A stretch of 47,399 nt of DNA. Origin: Bacteroidales bacterium (GTDB lineage: Bacteria > Bacteroidota > Bacteroidia > Bacteroidales > UBA932). The stretch spans positions 1 through 47,399 of the forward strand of contig JAEEVG010000013.1 of assembly GCA_016290835.1 (NCBI GenBank), read 5' to 3'. Of this stretch, positions 6,190 through 13,570 are shown piece by piece (the stretch's first letter is position 1; each line of letters starts with the position of its first letter). The notes beneath the pieces were generated by a model. The model saw only the letters and a program-made list of their open reading frames with translations. It was not told the DNA's origin and ran no database searches. A program made the translations under genes and the position numbers.

Positions 6190-8019
6190 TTATTTCTTAA
6201 TCACGTCGTAATACGGGAGGTCGCCGCTGGTAAAGAGCCAGTTGTCGCCTTCTTCGAAGCCGGCGTGCTGCTTGAGCAGGCCTTCCTGGAGCGTGATCTG
6301 CTTCGTAGGAATCATCCAGAAACCGTGCGTCTGGGCATAGCGCTGGGAGATCGAGCGGCCGGGCATCTCGCGGTAGCCGTCGGGTACGATGTTGCCCCTG
6401 AACTCGACGTATCCGCCGTCCTGGTTCTTCTGGATGATCTCGCCGGCCTTCTCCGGATACCAGCGGCGCAGGTCGTTGAAACGCATCCCTTCGAACATGA
6501 ACTCATAGCGGCGCTCTTTCTGGAGCCGCTCGAAGGTATAGGAATCGTACGGCGCGAGGCCCGCGCGGGCGCGGAGCCGGTTCATGCCGGTGACGGTCCC
6601 CTTCAGCTCATCGAGCATCAGCAGTACGTCGGCGAAGCGGATGTAGATGGCGTCGTTCTTGAGGCCGCTGTTGCTGTTGCTGATCGAGCTGTTGATGGCA
6701 TGGAAGAAATTGTTGAAGAGGCTGGCCTTCGTGCCGTCGGTGTAGCAGGCCGTGGAGATGTATTTCTTGGGATAGAAGAGGGTTCTCTCCACCTCCTTGT
6801 TGTTGTCTCCCTTGAAATTGGGAAGCTCGATGTAGCCGTCCTTGAACCAGGGATAGGCCTTCTCGATCGACGCCTGGTTGGTAGCCATCAGGGAGCCATA
6901 GAAGCGCTTGTCGTCCGGACCGTAGTCGGGATCCTCATACCATTCCTTGACCATGATGGGGTTGGCGGAAGCGTTGCCGTTGGATTTGGCGGAATAAGGA
7001 TAGACATCCTTGTTGGTCGTCTTGGCGGCATTGCGCACGCCGAGCCACTCGGAGAGGCGGTTGCGGTTGGAGCCGGTGTAGGAGAAATGCACGCCCCAGA
7101 CCGTTTCCTTGCTGTGGTTGCCCACCCAGTGGAGGTTCTCCTTGCTGACATAGGTGTCGAAGTCGGCCCCGTAGGCAAAGCCGCTGGAATACTCGTTGGT
7201 GTAGGACCAGATCTCGCGCGGGTCGTCCTCCAGGTCGAACTTGGAGACGTTGGTGTTGGCGCAGTCTTCCAGATACTTGATGACCTGGTCTTTGGTGATG
7301 CCGGCCATGTTGTCCTTCTTGTAGAAGCCCGTGTAGAACAGCCACACGCGGCCCAGCAGCGCCTCGGCAGCATATTTCGTGGCGCGGCCGGCCTGGTTGG
7401 TCTCCTTAGAGTAGCCGTATTTCGCCGGGATGAGCTTGATGGCCTCGGTGAGATCCTCGGCGATGGCCTCGTAAATCTCATCGACGCTCGCATTCGGCAG
7501 GTTCTCCACCTCTGCGGAAAGCGTCAGCGGGAAGGTTTCGTGCCGCTGGGCCATCACCCAGAGGAAGAATCCCCGCATGAAGTGCGACTGGCCCAGGAAC
7601 CAGGCCTTGTTGTCCGACTTGAAGAGGGCGTCGTCCATCGCGGAGATGGCCTCGATGGCAAAATTGCAGCGGTGGAGGCCTTTGTAGTAGCCCTCCCAGG
7701 GCGAATTGGTCTCGTCGCCGGAGATCTCGAGGAAGCGGTCGGCGGCCGAAGTCTCGGTGGAGGACTCGGAGCCGTGTCCATAGACGTCGTCGCTGGCAAT
7801 CATGTTCCGGAACAGGCTGATGCGGAAGATACTACCGTTGTAGAAGGTGTACATCGAGTAGTAGGTTGAGTTGACCAGCTGTTCGGCGTCCTTCTCGGTC
7901 ATCGGGAAAGAGGAGGTGTCCGCCTTCTGGTAGTTCTTCGTATCGAGCAGGCTGTCGATTTTCTCGCAACTGACGATGACAAAGAGGCACGCAGCCAAGG
8001 TAAGCAATATCTTTTTCAT
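6190..8019 (-). CDS. SusD/RagB-family outer-membrane lipoprotein
   Basis: This 609-residue protein has a lipoprotein signal (MKKILLTLAACLFVIVSC, Cys18) followed by the usual EKIDSLLDTKNY and SFPMTEKDAEQLVNSTYYSMY start. The middle has the TPR-like helices typical of the family (for example KYAAEALLGRVWLFYTGFYKK), and near the C-terminus AIYIRFADVLLMLDELKG, MNRLRARAGLAPYDSYTFER and LQKERRYEFMFEGMRFNDLRRW, the classic SusD C-terminal block. SusD proteins bind a polysaccharide or peptide ligand at the cell surface and act as a lid on the partner SusC. It lies 12 nt after the SusC gene. No hydrolase gene follows, so the ligand is unknown. Confidence 0.93.
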   Translation of the reverse strand: MKKILLTLAACLFVIVSCEKIDSLLDTKNYQKADTSSFPMTEKDAEQLVNSTYYSMYTFYNGSIFRISLFRNMIASDDVYGHGSESSTETSAADRFLEISGDETNSPWEGYYKGLHRCNFAIEAISAMDDALFKSDNKAWFLGQSHFMRGFFLWVMAQRHETFPLTLSAEVENLPNASVDEIYEAIAEDLTEAIKLIPAKYGYSKETNQAGRATKYAAEALLGRVWLFYTGFYKKDNMAGITKDQVIKYLEDCANTNVSKFDLEDDPREIWSYTNEYSSGFAYGADFDTYVSKENLHWVGNHSKETVWGVHFSYTGSNRNRLSEWLGVRNAAKTTNKDVYPYSAKSNGNASANPIMVKEWYEDPDYGPDDKRFYGSLMATNQASIEKAYPWFKDGYIELPNFKGDNNKEVERTLFYPKKYISTACYTDGTKASLFNNFFHAINSSISNSNSGLKNDAIYIRFADVLLMLDELKGTVTGMNRLRARAGLAPYDSYTFERLQKERRYEFMFEGMRFNDLRRWYPEKAGEIIQKNQDGGYVEFRGNIVPDGYREMPGRSISQRYAQTHGFWMIPTKQITLQEGLLKQHAGFEEGDNWLFTSGDLPYYDVIKK

Positions 8020-8031
8020 ATTCTTTCGGGT

Positions 8032-11000
8032 TTAGAATTTGATGCTGATGCCAGCCATATAAACCTTGGGGGAAGGATAGTATCCGGTGTCGATGCCGGA
8101 AGACCAGCTGTAGCCGGGGGCGCCGGTGCCGACTTCCGGATCCATACCGTCATATCCGGTGATCGTGATGAGGTTCTGCCCGGTCACGAAGACCCTGAGG
8201 GACGGGAAAGGAAGCTTCTTGAAGACTTTCTTGAAGTCGAATCCGAGGGTGATGTTGCGGATCTTGACATAATCCGCGTTCTGGGCCCAGATGTCGCTGT
8301 TGTAACCGTTGCACTTGAAGTTGTTGTGCGAACCGTCGGAGAAGCGCGGGAACTTGTTGGTCGAGCCCTCGCCGGTCCACAGGCGGTTGACGAAGTTGTT
8401 GGTGAAGCCTTCCAGATCCTGGAGGGCGAACTGGCGGTAGCTCTGCATCACCTGCTGTCCGAAGGCGCCCGAACCGTTGATGCTGAAGTCGATGGCCTTC
8501 CACTGCAGGCTGATGCTGAAGCCCATCGTGAAGTCCGGGTGCGGGTTGCCGATTTCGACACAGTCGAGATCGTCGTACTTGCCGTCTCCGTTCTGGTCGA
8601 TCCAGATCACGTCGCCCGGCTTGGCCTGCTCGTAACCGTTGATGAAGGCGTAGCCCTTCTTGTTGTATTCTTCGATCTGGGCCTGGTTCTGGAAGATGCC
8701 CTCGCTGGCGATACCCAGGAAGTAACCGATCGGCTTGCCCGGCTCGGCCCGGAAGCCGTCTCCGTTGCGCACGTTCTCGGTGAGGATTTTCGCGTCGCCG
8801 TGGATGATTCCGTCGCTGTTGTTGATGTAGAGGACGTTGTTCTTGTTGTAGGAGCCGTTGAGCGCGACGCTGTAGCGGAGATCCCCGATGTTGTCGTTCC
8901 AGTTGAGGCTGAGCTCGACGCCGGAGTTGCGGACGCCGCCACCGTTGATGGAGGAGGCGTTGGCGCCCATGATACCCATCTGCGGCGGGGTCACCAGCCA
9001 GTCTTTGGTGTCTTTGCGATACCAGTCGAAGACGACGCCCAGGCGGCTATGGAAGAAGCGGGAATCGAAACCGATGGCCAGCTGCTCGGAGGTCTCCCAG
9101 GAGAGTTTGGAGTTGGGGACGTTCTGCGGATAGGCAGCCACGACCGGAGTCATCTGGTCATAGGAGAAGTCATAGGAGCCGTCCAGCGTGATGGTTCCGT
9201 TGTACTGGAAATTGCTGATGCGGCAGTTACCGTTCTGTCCCCAGCTGCCGCGGATCTTGAAGAAGCTGAGCCAGTCTCTGGTGGGCTCCATCCAGGGTTC
9301 GGAGGAAAGGACCCAGCCGGCGGAGACGGACGGGAAGACGCCCCATCTGTTGCCCTTGGCGAAGTTGCAGGAACCGTCGGCGCGGACGATGGCCGTGACC
9401 ATATACCGGTCCTTGTAGCTGTAGTTCGCACGGCCGAAGAAAGAGAGGAGGTCGTTGTAGGGAACCGTGTTCCCGCCGCCCATGCTCGCGTGCTGGTCGC
9501 CGGTCAGGTCGCCCTCGACCGAGCTCAGGTTGGCGGACTCCCAGGTGCCGAACTTGGTGGCGGAACGGGAGCCGTTGACGCTCATACCCCAGCCCGTGCC
9601 TTCGATGGAAGTACCGGCGAGGGCGTCGATGGTATGGTCGTTGGCGAAGGTCTTCTTGTAGTTGGCGGTGAGTTCCCAGGTCCAGTTGGTGGACACGCTG
9701 GAGCTCTGGCTCACGGTATCGTAGTCCTTGTAGTTCGTGGCCGTAATCTGATACTCGGGCGTATAGGAGCGGGAGTAGCTGGTGTTGGCGCGGAAGCCGA
9801 AAGCCGTGCGGAGCTTGAGTTCCCGGATCGGGTTGACCTCCAGGTAGACATTGCCCTGGACGCGCACGCCCTTTCCTTCTCTCTCTTCGAGGTCGGCCTG
9901 CTGGAGCAGGTTGACTTCATCGTCCTTGACATACCAGGCATCCCGCAGCTGCTTGTCGTAGGTGTAGATCGACCCGTCCAGGTCGTATGCCGGGAGGAGC
10001 GGGGTCTTGATCAGCATGTTGTGGATGTCGCTGGTACGGCCGCTGGTGGTCATGCCGCGGGAATCCGTGATGGACACGGTCACGTTCTCGCCGAGCTTGA
10101 TGATGTCCCGGTTGTTCTTCTTCAGGATGGAGAAATCCGTGTTGCCGCGGACGGTGGTTCTGTCGTAGTAGGTGGGCTTGGGCATTCCCAGGGTACCCTC
10201 CTGATAGGACTTGGAGTAGCTGAAGGAGTATCGGACCGCATCGCCGCCGCCGGTGACGCCCACCACCACGTTGTTGGTCGGGGCGTTCTTGTTGACGGAC
10301 TCCTTGAACCAGTCCGTACCGTTCCAGGATCCATTGGTCATCCACTGTTTCTGGACGGGCATCAACGCGTCGATATCATAGTAGTGCTGACCCTCGCGGA
10401 TGGTGCCTTTGCTGATGTATTCGCGGTCCAGCAGGTCCAGGTATTCCGAAGCGGAGACGACGTGCACGCCGTTGGTGTTCGGCTGCTGGAAGCCCATGTA
10501 CGCGTCGAAGGTGACGGTCGCTTTCTTCTCTCCGATCTTGCCCTGCCGGGTGGTGACCAGGACGACGCCGTTGGCGGCGCGCGCACCGTAGATGGCCGCG
10601 GACGCGGCGTCCTTCAGGATGTCGATGGACTCGATGTCGGCAGGGTTGAGATCATCCAGTTTGCCGCCGGCCACGCCGTCGATGACGATGAGCGGGTCGG
10701 AATTGCCGGTCGTACCGATACCGCGGACGGTGATGTTGTAGCCGGCACCGGGCAGACCGCTCGACTGGACGATGTTGACACCCGGCACGGAGCTGTAGAG
10801 GGCTCCGAGCGCGTTGGTGGTGTTCTGCTTCTGGATCTCATCGCCGGTGATGTTGATTGTGGCGCCGGTGAGGAGTTTCTTCTTCTGGGTACCGTAGCCG
10901 ATGACGACGGTCTCTTCGAGCATCTCGCTGTCTTCCTCCAGCAGGACGGTCATATCCGCGGCCGCCGGGACCCGGCGGGTGACGTAACCGATGCAGGAGA

Positions 11001-11232
11001 ACTCGAGGTTGGTGCCCGGCGCGACGTTGATCTGGAAGACACCGTCGAGGTCGGTCGTCGCACCGTTCGTGGTGCCGGGCACCATCACGGCTGCTCCGAT
11101 GACCGGTTGTCCGGCGGGGTCGACAACCTTGCCGCTGATGCGGTTCTGGGCGAGCGCCTGGAAGGTGCCCGCCAAAGTGAGGAATATCACCAGGATACCC
11201 GACACTTTTATTTTCATCAGATGTTTGAACAT
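8032..11232 (-). CDS. SusC/RagA-family TonB-dependent transporter
   Basis: This 1066-residue protein starts with a signal peptide (cut after QALAQ), then a carboxypeptidase-regulatory-like domain (about 30-110: RISGKVVDPAGQPVIGAAV). A TonB-box region and the plug domain follow, with VVIGYGTQKKKLLTGA and the SusC signature DPLIVIDGVAGG, then ADIESIDILKDAASAAIYG and RAANGVVLVTT. A large beta-barrel ends in KVYMAGISIKF. The start could be the first Met or Met6. It imports an oligomer captured by the adjacent SusD, powered by TonB-ExbBD. No anti-sigma, ECF sigma or HTCS gene is adjacent, so control may come from the repeats at 11331-11372 or from a distant regulator. Confidence 0.93.
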   Translation of the reverse strand: MFKHLMKIKVSGILVIFLTLAGTFQALAQNRISGKVVDPAGQPVIGAAVMVPGTTNGATTDLDGVFQINVAPGTNLEFSCIGYVTRRVPAAADMTVLLEEDSEMLEETVVIGYGTQKKKLLTGATINITGDEIQKQNTTNALGALYSSVPGVNIVQSSGLPGAGYNITVRGIGTTGNSDPLIVIDGVAGGKLDDLNPADIESIDILKDAASAAIYGARAANGVVLVTTRQGKIGEKKATVTFDAYMGFQQPNTNGVHVVSASEYLDLLDREYISKGTIREGQHYYDIDALMPVQKQWMTNGSWNGTDWFKESVNKNAPTNNVVVGVTGGGDAVRYSFSYSKSYQEGTLGMPKPTYYDRTTVRGNTDFSILKKNNRDIIKLGENVTVSITDSRGMTTSGRTSDIHNMLIKTPLLPAYDLDGSIYTYDKQLRDAWYVKDDEVNLLQQADLEEREGKGVRVQGNVYLEVNPIRELKLRTAFGFRANTSYSRSYTPEYQITATNYKDYDTVSQSSSVSTNWTWELTANYKKTFANDHTIDALAGTSIEGTGWGMSVNGSRSATKFGTWESANLSSVEGDLTGDQHASMGGGNTVPYNDLLSFFGRANYSYKDRYMVTAIVRADGSCNFAKGNRWGVFPSVSAGWVLSSEPWMEPTRDWLSFFKIRGSWGQNGNCRISNFQYNGTITLDGSYDFSYDQMTPVVAAYPQNVPNSKLSWETSEQLAIGFDSRFFHSRLGVVFDWYRKDTKDWLVTPPQMGIMGANASSINGGGVRNSGVELSLNWNDNIGDLRYSVALNGSYNKNNVLYINNSDGIIHGDAKILTENVRNGDGFRAEPGKPIGYFLGIASEGIFQNQAQIEEYNKKGYAFINGYEQAKPGDVIWIDQNGDGKYDDLDCVEIGNPHPDFTMGFSISLQWKAIDFSINGSGAFGQQVMQSYRQFALQDLEGFTNNFVNRLWTGEGSTNKFPRFSDGSHNNFKCNGYNSDIWAQNADYVKIRNITLGFDFKKVFKKLPFPSLRVFVTGQNLITITGYDGMDPEVGTGAPGYSWSSGIDTGYYPSPKVYMAGISIKF

Positions 11233-11283
11233 TACTTTTTTGATTTAATTATGGGTTGATTTTTCTCAATTGTCTGGTATACA

Positions 11284-11291
11284 CAAAAATA
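11284..11291 (-). promoter_or_regulatory. -7 element for susC/susD
   Basis: Read on the minus strand the bases are TATTTTTG, which fits TAnnTTTG. The leader to ATG 11232 is about 50 nt. No TTTG lies at the expected -33 distance, suggesting an activator-dependent promoter. Confidence 0.5.
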
Positions 11292-11330
11292 AATGGAGTA
11301 CGCAAGAAAACCCTCATCGTATGAGGAAAA

Positions 11331-11372
11331 GAGTTTTGAAAATGGATTAAAGTGTTTTGAAAATCAATTAAA
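11331..11372. repeat. Tandem 21-bp direct repeat upstream of susC
   Basis: Two adjacent 21-bp units (11331-11351 and 11352-11372) share GTTTTGAAAAT and ATTAAA and differ at only a few positions. They lie about 40-80 bp upstream of the -7 element. The period is close to two helical turns, so two regulator monomers could bind on the same face. Confidence 0.5.
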
Positions 11373-11447
11373 TCGGGACTCCCCCGGAACCGTGAATCAA
11401 GAACGAAAAGATGTGAATAAAAATCACAACGGGGCGCGACCGCCCGC

Positions 11448-11868
11448 GTCATCCTGAGCGAACCTGTCATTCTGAGCGAACCTGTCATTCTGAGCGCAGC
11501 GAAGAATCTATCGGCCTTGACCCGGAATCTCCGCCTTCCCCAAAAACAGGTATCCCTAAAAACGCCATTGTACGCGGTTTTAGTGGATACCTGTCCACAA
11601 ATGGAGTCAACTTTTCTTGTTCCGGGAGCGCCGGAGGGCTTCTTCGTGCCCGGCAGAGATGTCGCCGCTGCCTCTCTCTGGTTCCGGCCGCCCTGCCGGG
11701 CGAGCGGGGGCATCCCGGTGGGGAAGGTCCTCAAATTCGGTTGGGACCTTCACCAGCCAAAGTGCTCTGGAGCGTGCTCTGGGGCGGATTCCGTGGTGAA
11801 GGTCAGGGCGGGAAATAAGGACCTTCCCCAAGAGGAGGAGGTAGATCCTTCGCTTCGCTCAGGATGAC
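11448..11868. repeat. Nested inverted-repeat element in the 11.2-12.0 kb spacer
   Basis: GTCATCCTGAGCG (11448-11460) is repeated with an 18-bp period (variants at 11466-11478 and 11484-11496), then followed by CAGCGAAGAATCT. An inverse copy, CGCTCAGGATGAC, lies at 11856-11868, with another degenerate inverse copy at about 11873-11889. Inside are nested inverse pairs: GGGGAAGGTCC (11720-11730) with GGACCTTCCCC (11820-11830), and GACCTTCACCA (from 11748) with TGGTGAAGGTC (to 11804). The 11233-11968 gap holds no gene I can support. It carries this element plus the promoters at its two ends. Confidence 0.55.
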
Positions 11869-11902
11869 AAACTGACGCTCAGAGTGACAGTTGAGGGATG
11901 TG

Positions 11903-11954
11903 TTTGGATTTCTGTAGGGATTCTCGTATCTTTACATTTTGAGCGTTGAGAATC
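11903..11954 (+). promoter_or_regulatory. Promoter with inverted repeat, cassette 2
   Basis: TTTG (11903-11906), 20 nt, TATCTTTAC (11927-11935), with GATTCTC (11919-11925) / GAGAATC (11948-11954) separated by 22 nt. Every spacing equals that at 3397-3448, and the flanking bases up to the CATATGAT start region are also alike. Confidence 0.65.
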
Positions 11955-11968
11955 AAATCCATACACAT

Positions 11969-12091
11969 ATGATTTCACAAACAAAGGACCGGTACATCTC
12001 GCCGGAGTGCGAGGTGCTGGACGTTCAACCCGAGGGCGTAATCGCCCTGAGCCCCGGCAAGTATCCCACTTGGGAGGAAGAAAACATCTAA
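11969..12091 (+). CDS. Short cassette peptide 2 (unnamed family)
   Basis: The 40-residue product starts MISQTKDRYISPECEVLDVQ and continues PEGVIALSPGKYPTWEEENI. It aligns with peptide 1 over MI..TK, Y.SPE, VL, EGVIA and S, and has a Trp near the end. No signal sequence or membrane segment is seen. A 15-nt gap with a strong Shine-Dalgarno site separates it from a FISUMP lipoprotein. The upstream DNA matches that of peptide 1, which together with the protein similarity argues for a genuine gene. Function unknown. Confidence 0.6.
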   Translation: MISQTKDRYISPECEVLDVQPEGVIALSPGKYPTWEEENI

Positions 12092-12094
12092 ATC

Positions 12095-12100
12095 GGAGGA
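12095..12100 (+). promoter_or_regulatory. Strong Shine-Dalgarno, cassette 2 lipoprotein
   Basis: GGAGGA is 6 nt before ATG 12107, immediately after the peptide 2 stop. It matches the sites at 3601 and 27868. Confidence 0.6.
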
Positions 12101-12106
12101 AGCAAC

Positions 12107-13492
12107 ATGAAAAAGACATTCTTACTGATTTGCCTCGCTGCAGGGCTGCTTTCCTGCACCAAGGAACTGACTCCCCAGGAGGAAGCCCCTGCCGGAGTGC
12201 CAATGAACTTCGAGATCAACATCGCCGGGACCAAGGCGGGCAAGACTGCCTGGGCGGAGAACGATGTGGTCTATGTCTTCTTCAACGGCCTCGGAGAAAA
12301 GTATCTCAAACTGACGTACGACGGCAGCACTTGGGATAACAGCTCCGAAGGCGGCACCCTGATGGATACGGATTTTGCGACCCTGGAGAATAATACGCTC
12401 ACGGCCGTACATATCCCGGTGCCGGTGAACGTGTTTCCGGGTAAGACAATGGGTGATTTCTACATTAACTATGAAGAAGATGCCGCGCCCTTCACCTACT
12501 ACTTCTTTGATGCCCAAAAGGCTTACTCGGTGGACGGAACGACCGTTACGGCCAGCATTTCGCTACGCAAGCCCGAAGGCTTCGTCCTGTTCCATATCCC
12601 CGGCATCGAGGTGTCTGCATACAGGTTCCGCAGTCCGCAGATGTGGGCGGGAGGTTGCTCAGCGGTATCGGCTGATGGTCGTGTCCGCACGATTTACAGT
12701 GAAAATCCCAATGTGACTATAAGAGGCATTGCCGAGGGCGACGGCGGCACCTTCGCCGGCTGGCTGGATACAGATGGCTCGGACTTCACCTTCACGCTTG
12801 AGGGGCCCACGGATACCTACACCTATACCTGCTCCGACAAGCAGTTCGAAGAGGGGAAATTGTATAACTTCCCGGTTCTCACCAATACCAACTGGACGGT
12901 GACGACAACCACGTATCCATATGTGGATCTGGACCTCCCCAGCGGAAGGATGTGGGCGACGATGAATGTGGGCGCAAGCACCCCTGAGGAATACGGCGAC
13001 TATTTCGCCTGGGCCGAAACTGCGCCGAAAGAGACCTACGCCTGGAGTACACTTGCGTATTGGAATCCCACCACCGGAAAGCCGACGTATTATACGGGAA
13101 TCAGCAGCAGCCACCTGATGGACGTGGACGACGCCGCCTGGGTCAACTGGGGAGATGATTGGCGGATGCCGACTAAAGAGGATTGGCAAGAACTGCTTGA
13201 TAATTGTATCAAAATACCGGTCTATTCTTCCGATGGAACCTCCGTGAACGGGTTAATGTTTCTCAGTGAATCAGATCCGACCAAGAGTATCTTCCTTCCT
13301 GCCAACGGCTTGAAAAACGATGAGAGCCTTCAAGGGGTCGGTACCAACGGTTACTACTGGTCATCGGGCTTAAATACCGAGACGCCCGGCCAAGCCTATC
13401 AGATGAACTTTACTGTTGGCAAGGGGACGGCCACTCATAAAGTCGAGGCACGCGCACGCTATACCGGATGCGCCGTCCGTCCCGTTAAATAA
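12107..13492 (+). CDS. Fimbrillin-like/FISUMP lipoprotein
   Basis: This 461-residue lipoprotein (signal ending LAAGLLSC, Cys17) has a fimbrillin-like N-terminal half (about 30-265; TKAGKTAWAENDVVYVFF, KPEGFVLFHIPG). Its C-terminal FISUMP domain (Fibrobacter succinogenes major paralogous domain, about 270-461) shows GRMWATMNVGASTPEEYGDY, FAWAET, WRMPTKEDWQELL, SIFLPANGL, GYYWSSG and a final AVRPVK. FISUMP domains are surface modules with a C-lectin-like look and are often presumed to be adhesins; no ligand is known here. It is the second gene of cassette 2 and ends just before a perfect terminator hairpin. Confidence 0.8.
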   Translation: MKKTFLLICLAAGLLSCTKELTPQEEAPAGVPMNFEINIAGTKAGKTAWAENDVVYVFFNGLGEKYLKLTYDGSTWDNSSEGGTLMDTDFATLENNTLTAVHIPVPVNVFPGKTMGDFYINYEEDAAPFTYYFFDAQKAYSVDGTTVTASISLRKPEGFVLFHIPGIEVSAYRFRSPQMWAGGCSAVSADGRVRTIYSENPNVTIRGIAEGDGGTFAGWLDTDGSDFTFTLEGPTDTYTYTCSDKQFEEGKLYNFPVLTNTNWTVTTTTYPYVDLDLPSGRMWATMNVGASTPEEYGDYFAWAETAPKETYAWSTLAYWNPTTGKPTYYTGISSSHLMDVDDAAWVNWGDDWRMPTKEDWQELLDNCIKIPVYSSDGTSVNGLMFLSESDPTKSIFLPANGLKNDESLQGVGTNGYYWSSGLNTETPGQAYQMNFTVGKGTATHKVEARARYTGCAVRPVK

Positions 13493-13512
13493 TTACAGGG
13501 AGATGTGATAGC

Positions 13513-13548
13513 AATACGCCCTTGCGGAATGGTCCGCAAGGGCGTATT
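13513..13548. terminator. Perfect 16-bp hairpin between convergent genes
   Basis: A perfect inverted repeat (13513-13528 / 13533-13548, loop ATGG) lies between the FISUMP lipoprotein stop and the stop of the minus-strand M16 peptidase, so it can serve both. Confidence 0.75.
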
Positions 13549-13570
13549 CTTATCGAAGTATGGACCCGGA

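Noticed and set aside
6157-7869. Long open frame on the plus strand opposite susD
   Set aside because: It is antisense to a clear SusD gene, and its translation is low-complexity (Val, Gly, Leu, Asp, Glu, Arg) without motifs. High third-position GC opens such frames. The same applies to the long plus-strand frames opposite susC (8326-11259), M16 (13505-16369) and the PUL (32117-33421, 33761-35617, 35605-36918, 37179-40655, 41235-44231), and to the minus-strand frames at 3467-4951, 19596-21488 and 44468-45496.
11448-11496. Start of a CRISPR array (18-bp periodic units)
   Set aside because: The units are 13 bp with 5-bp spacers, far too short, and no cas gene is present.
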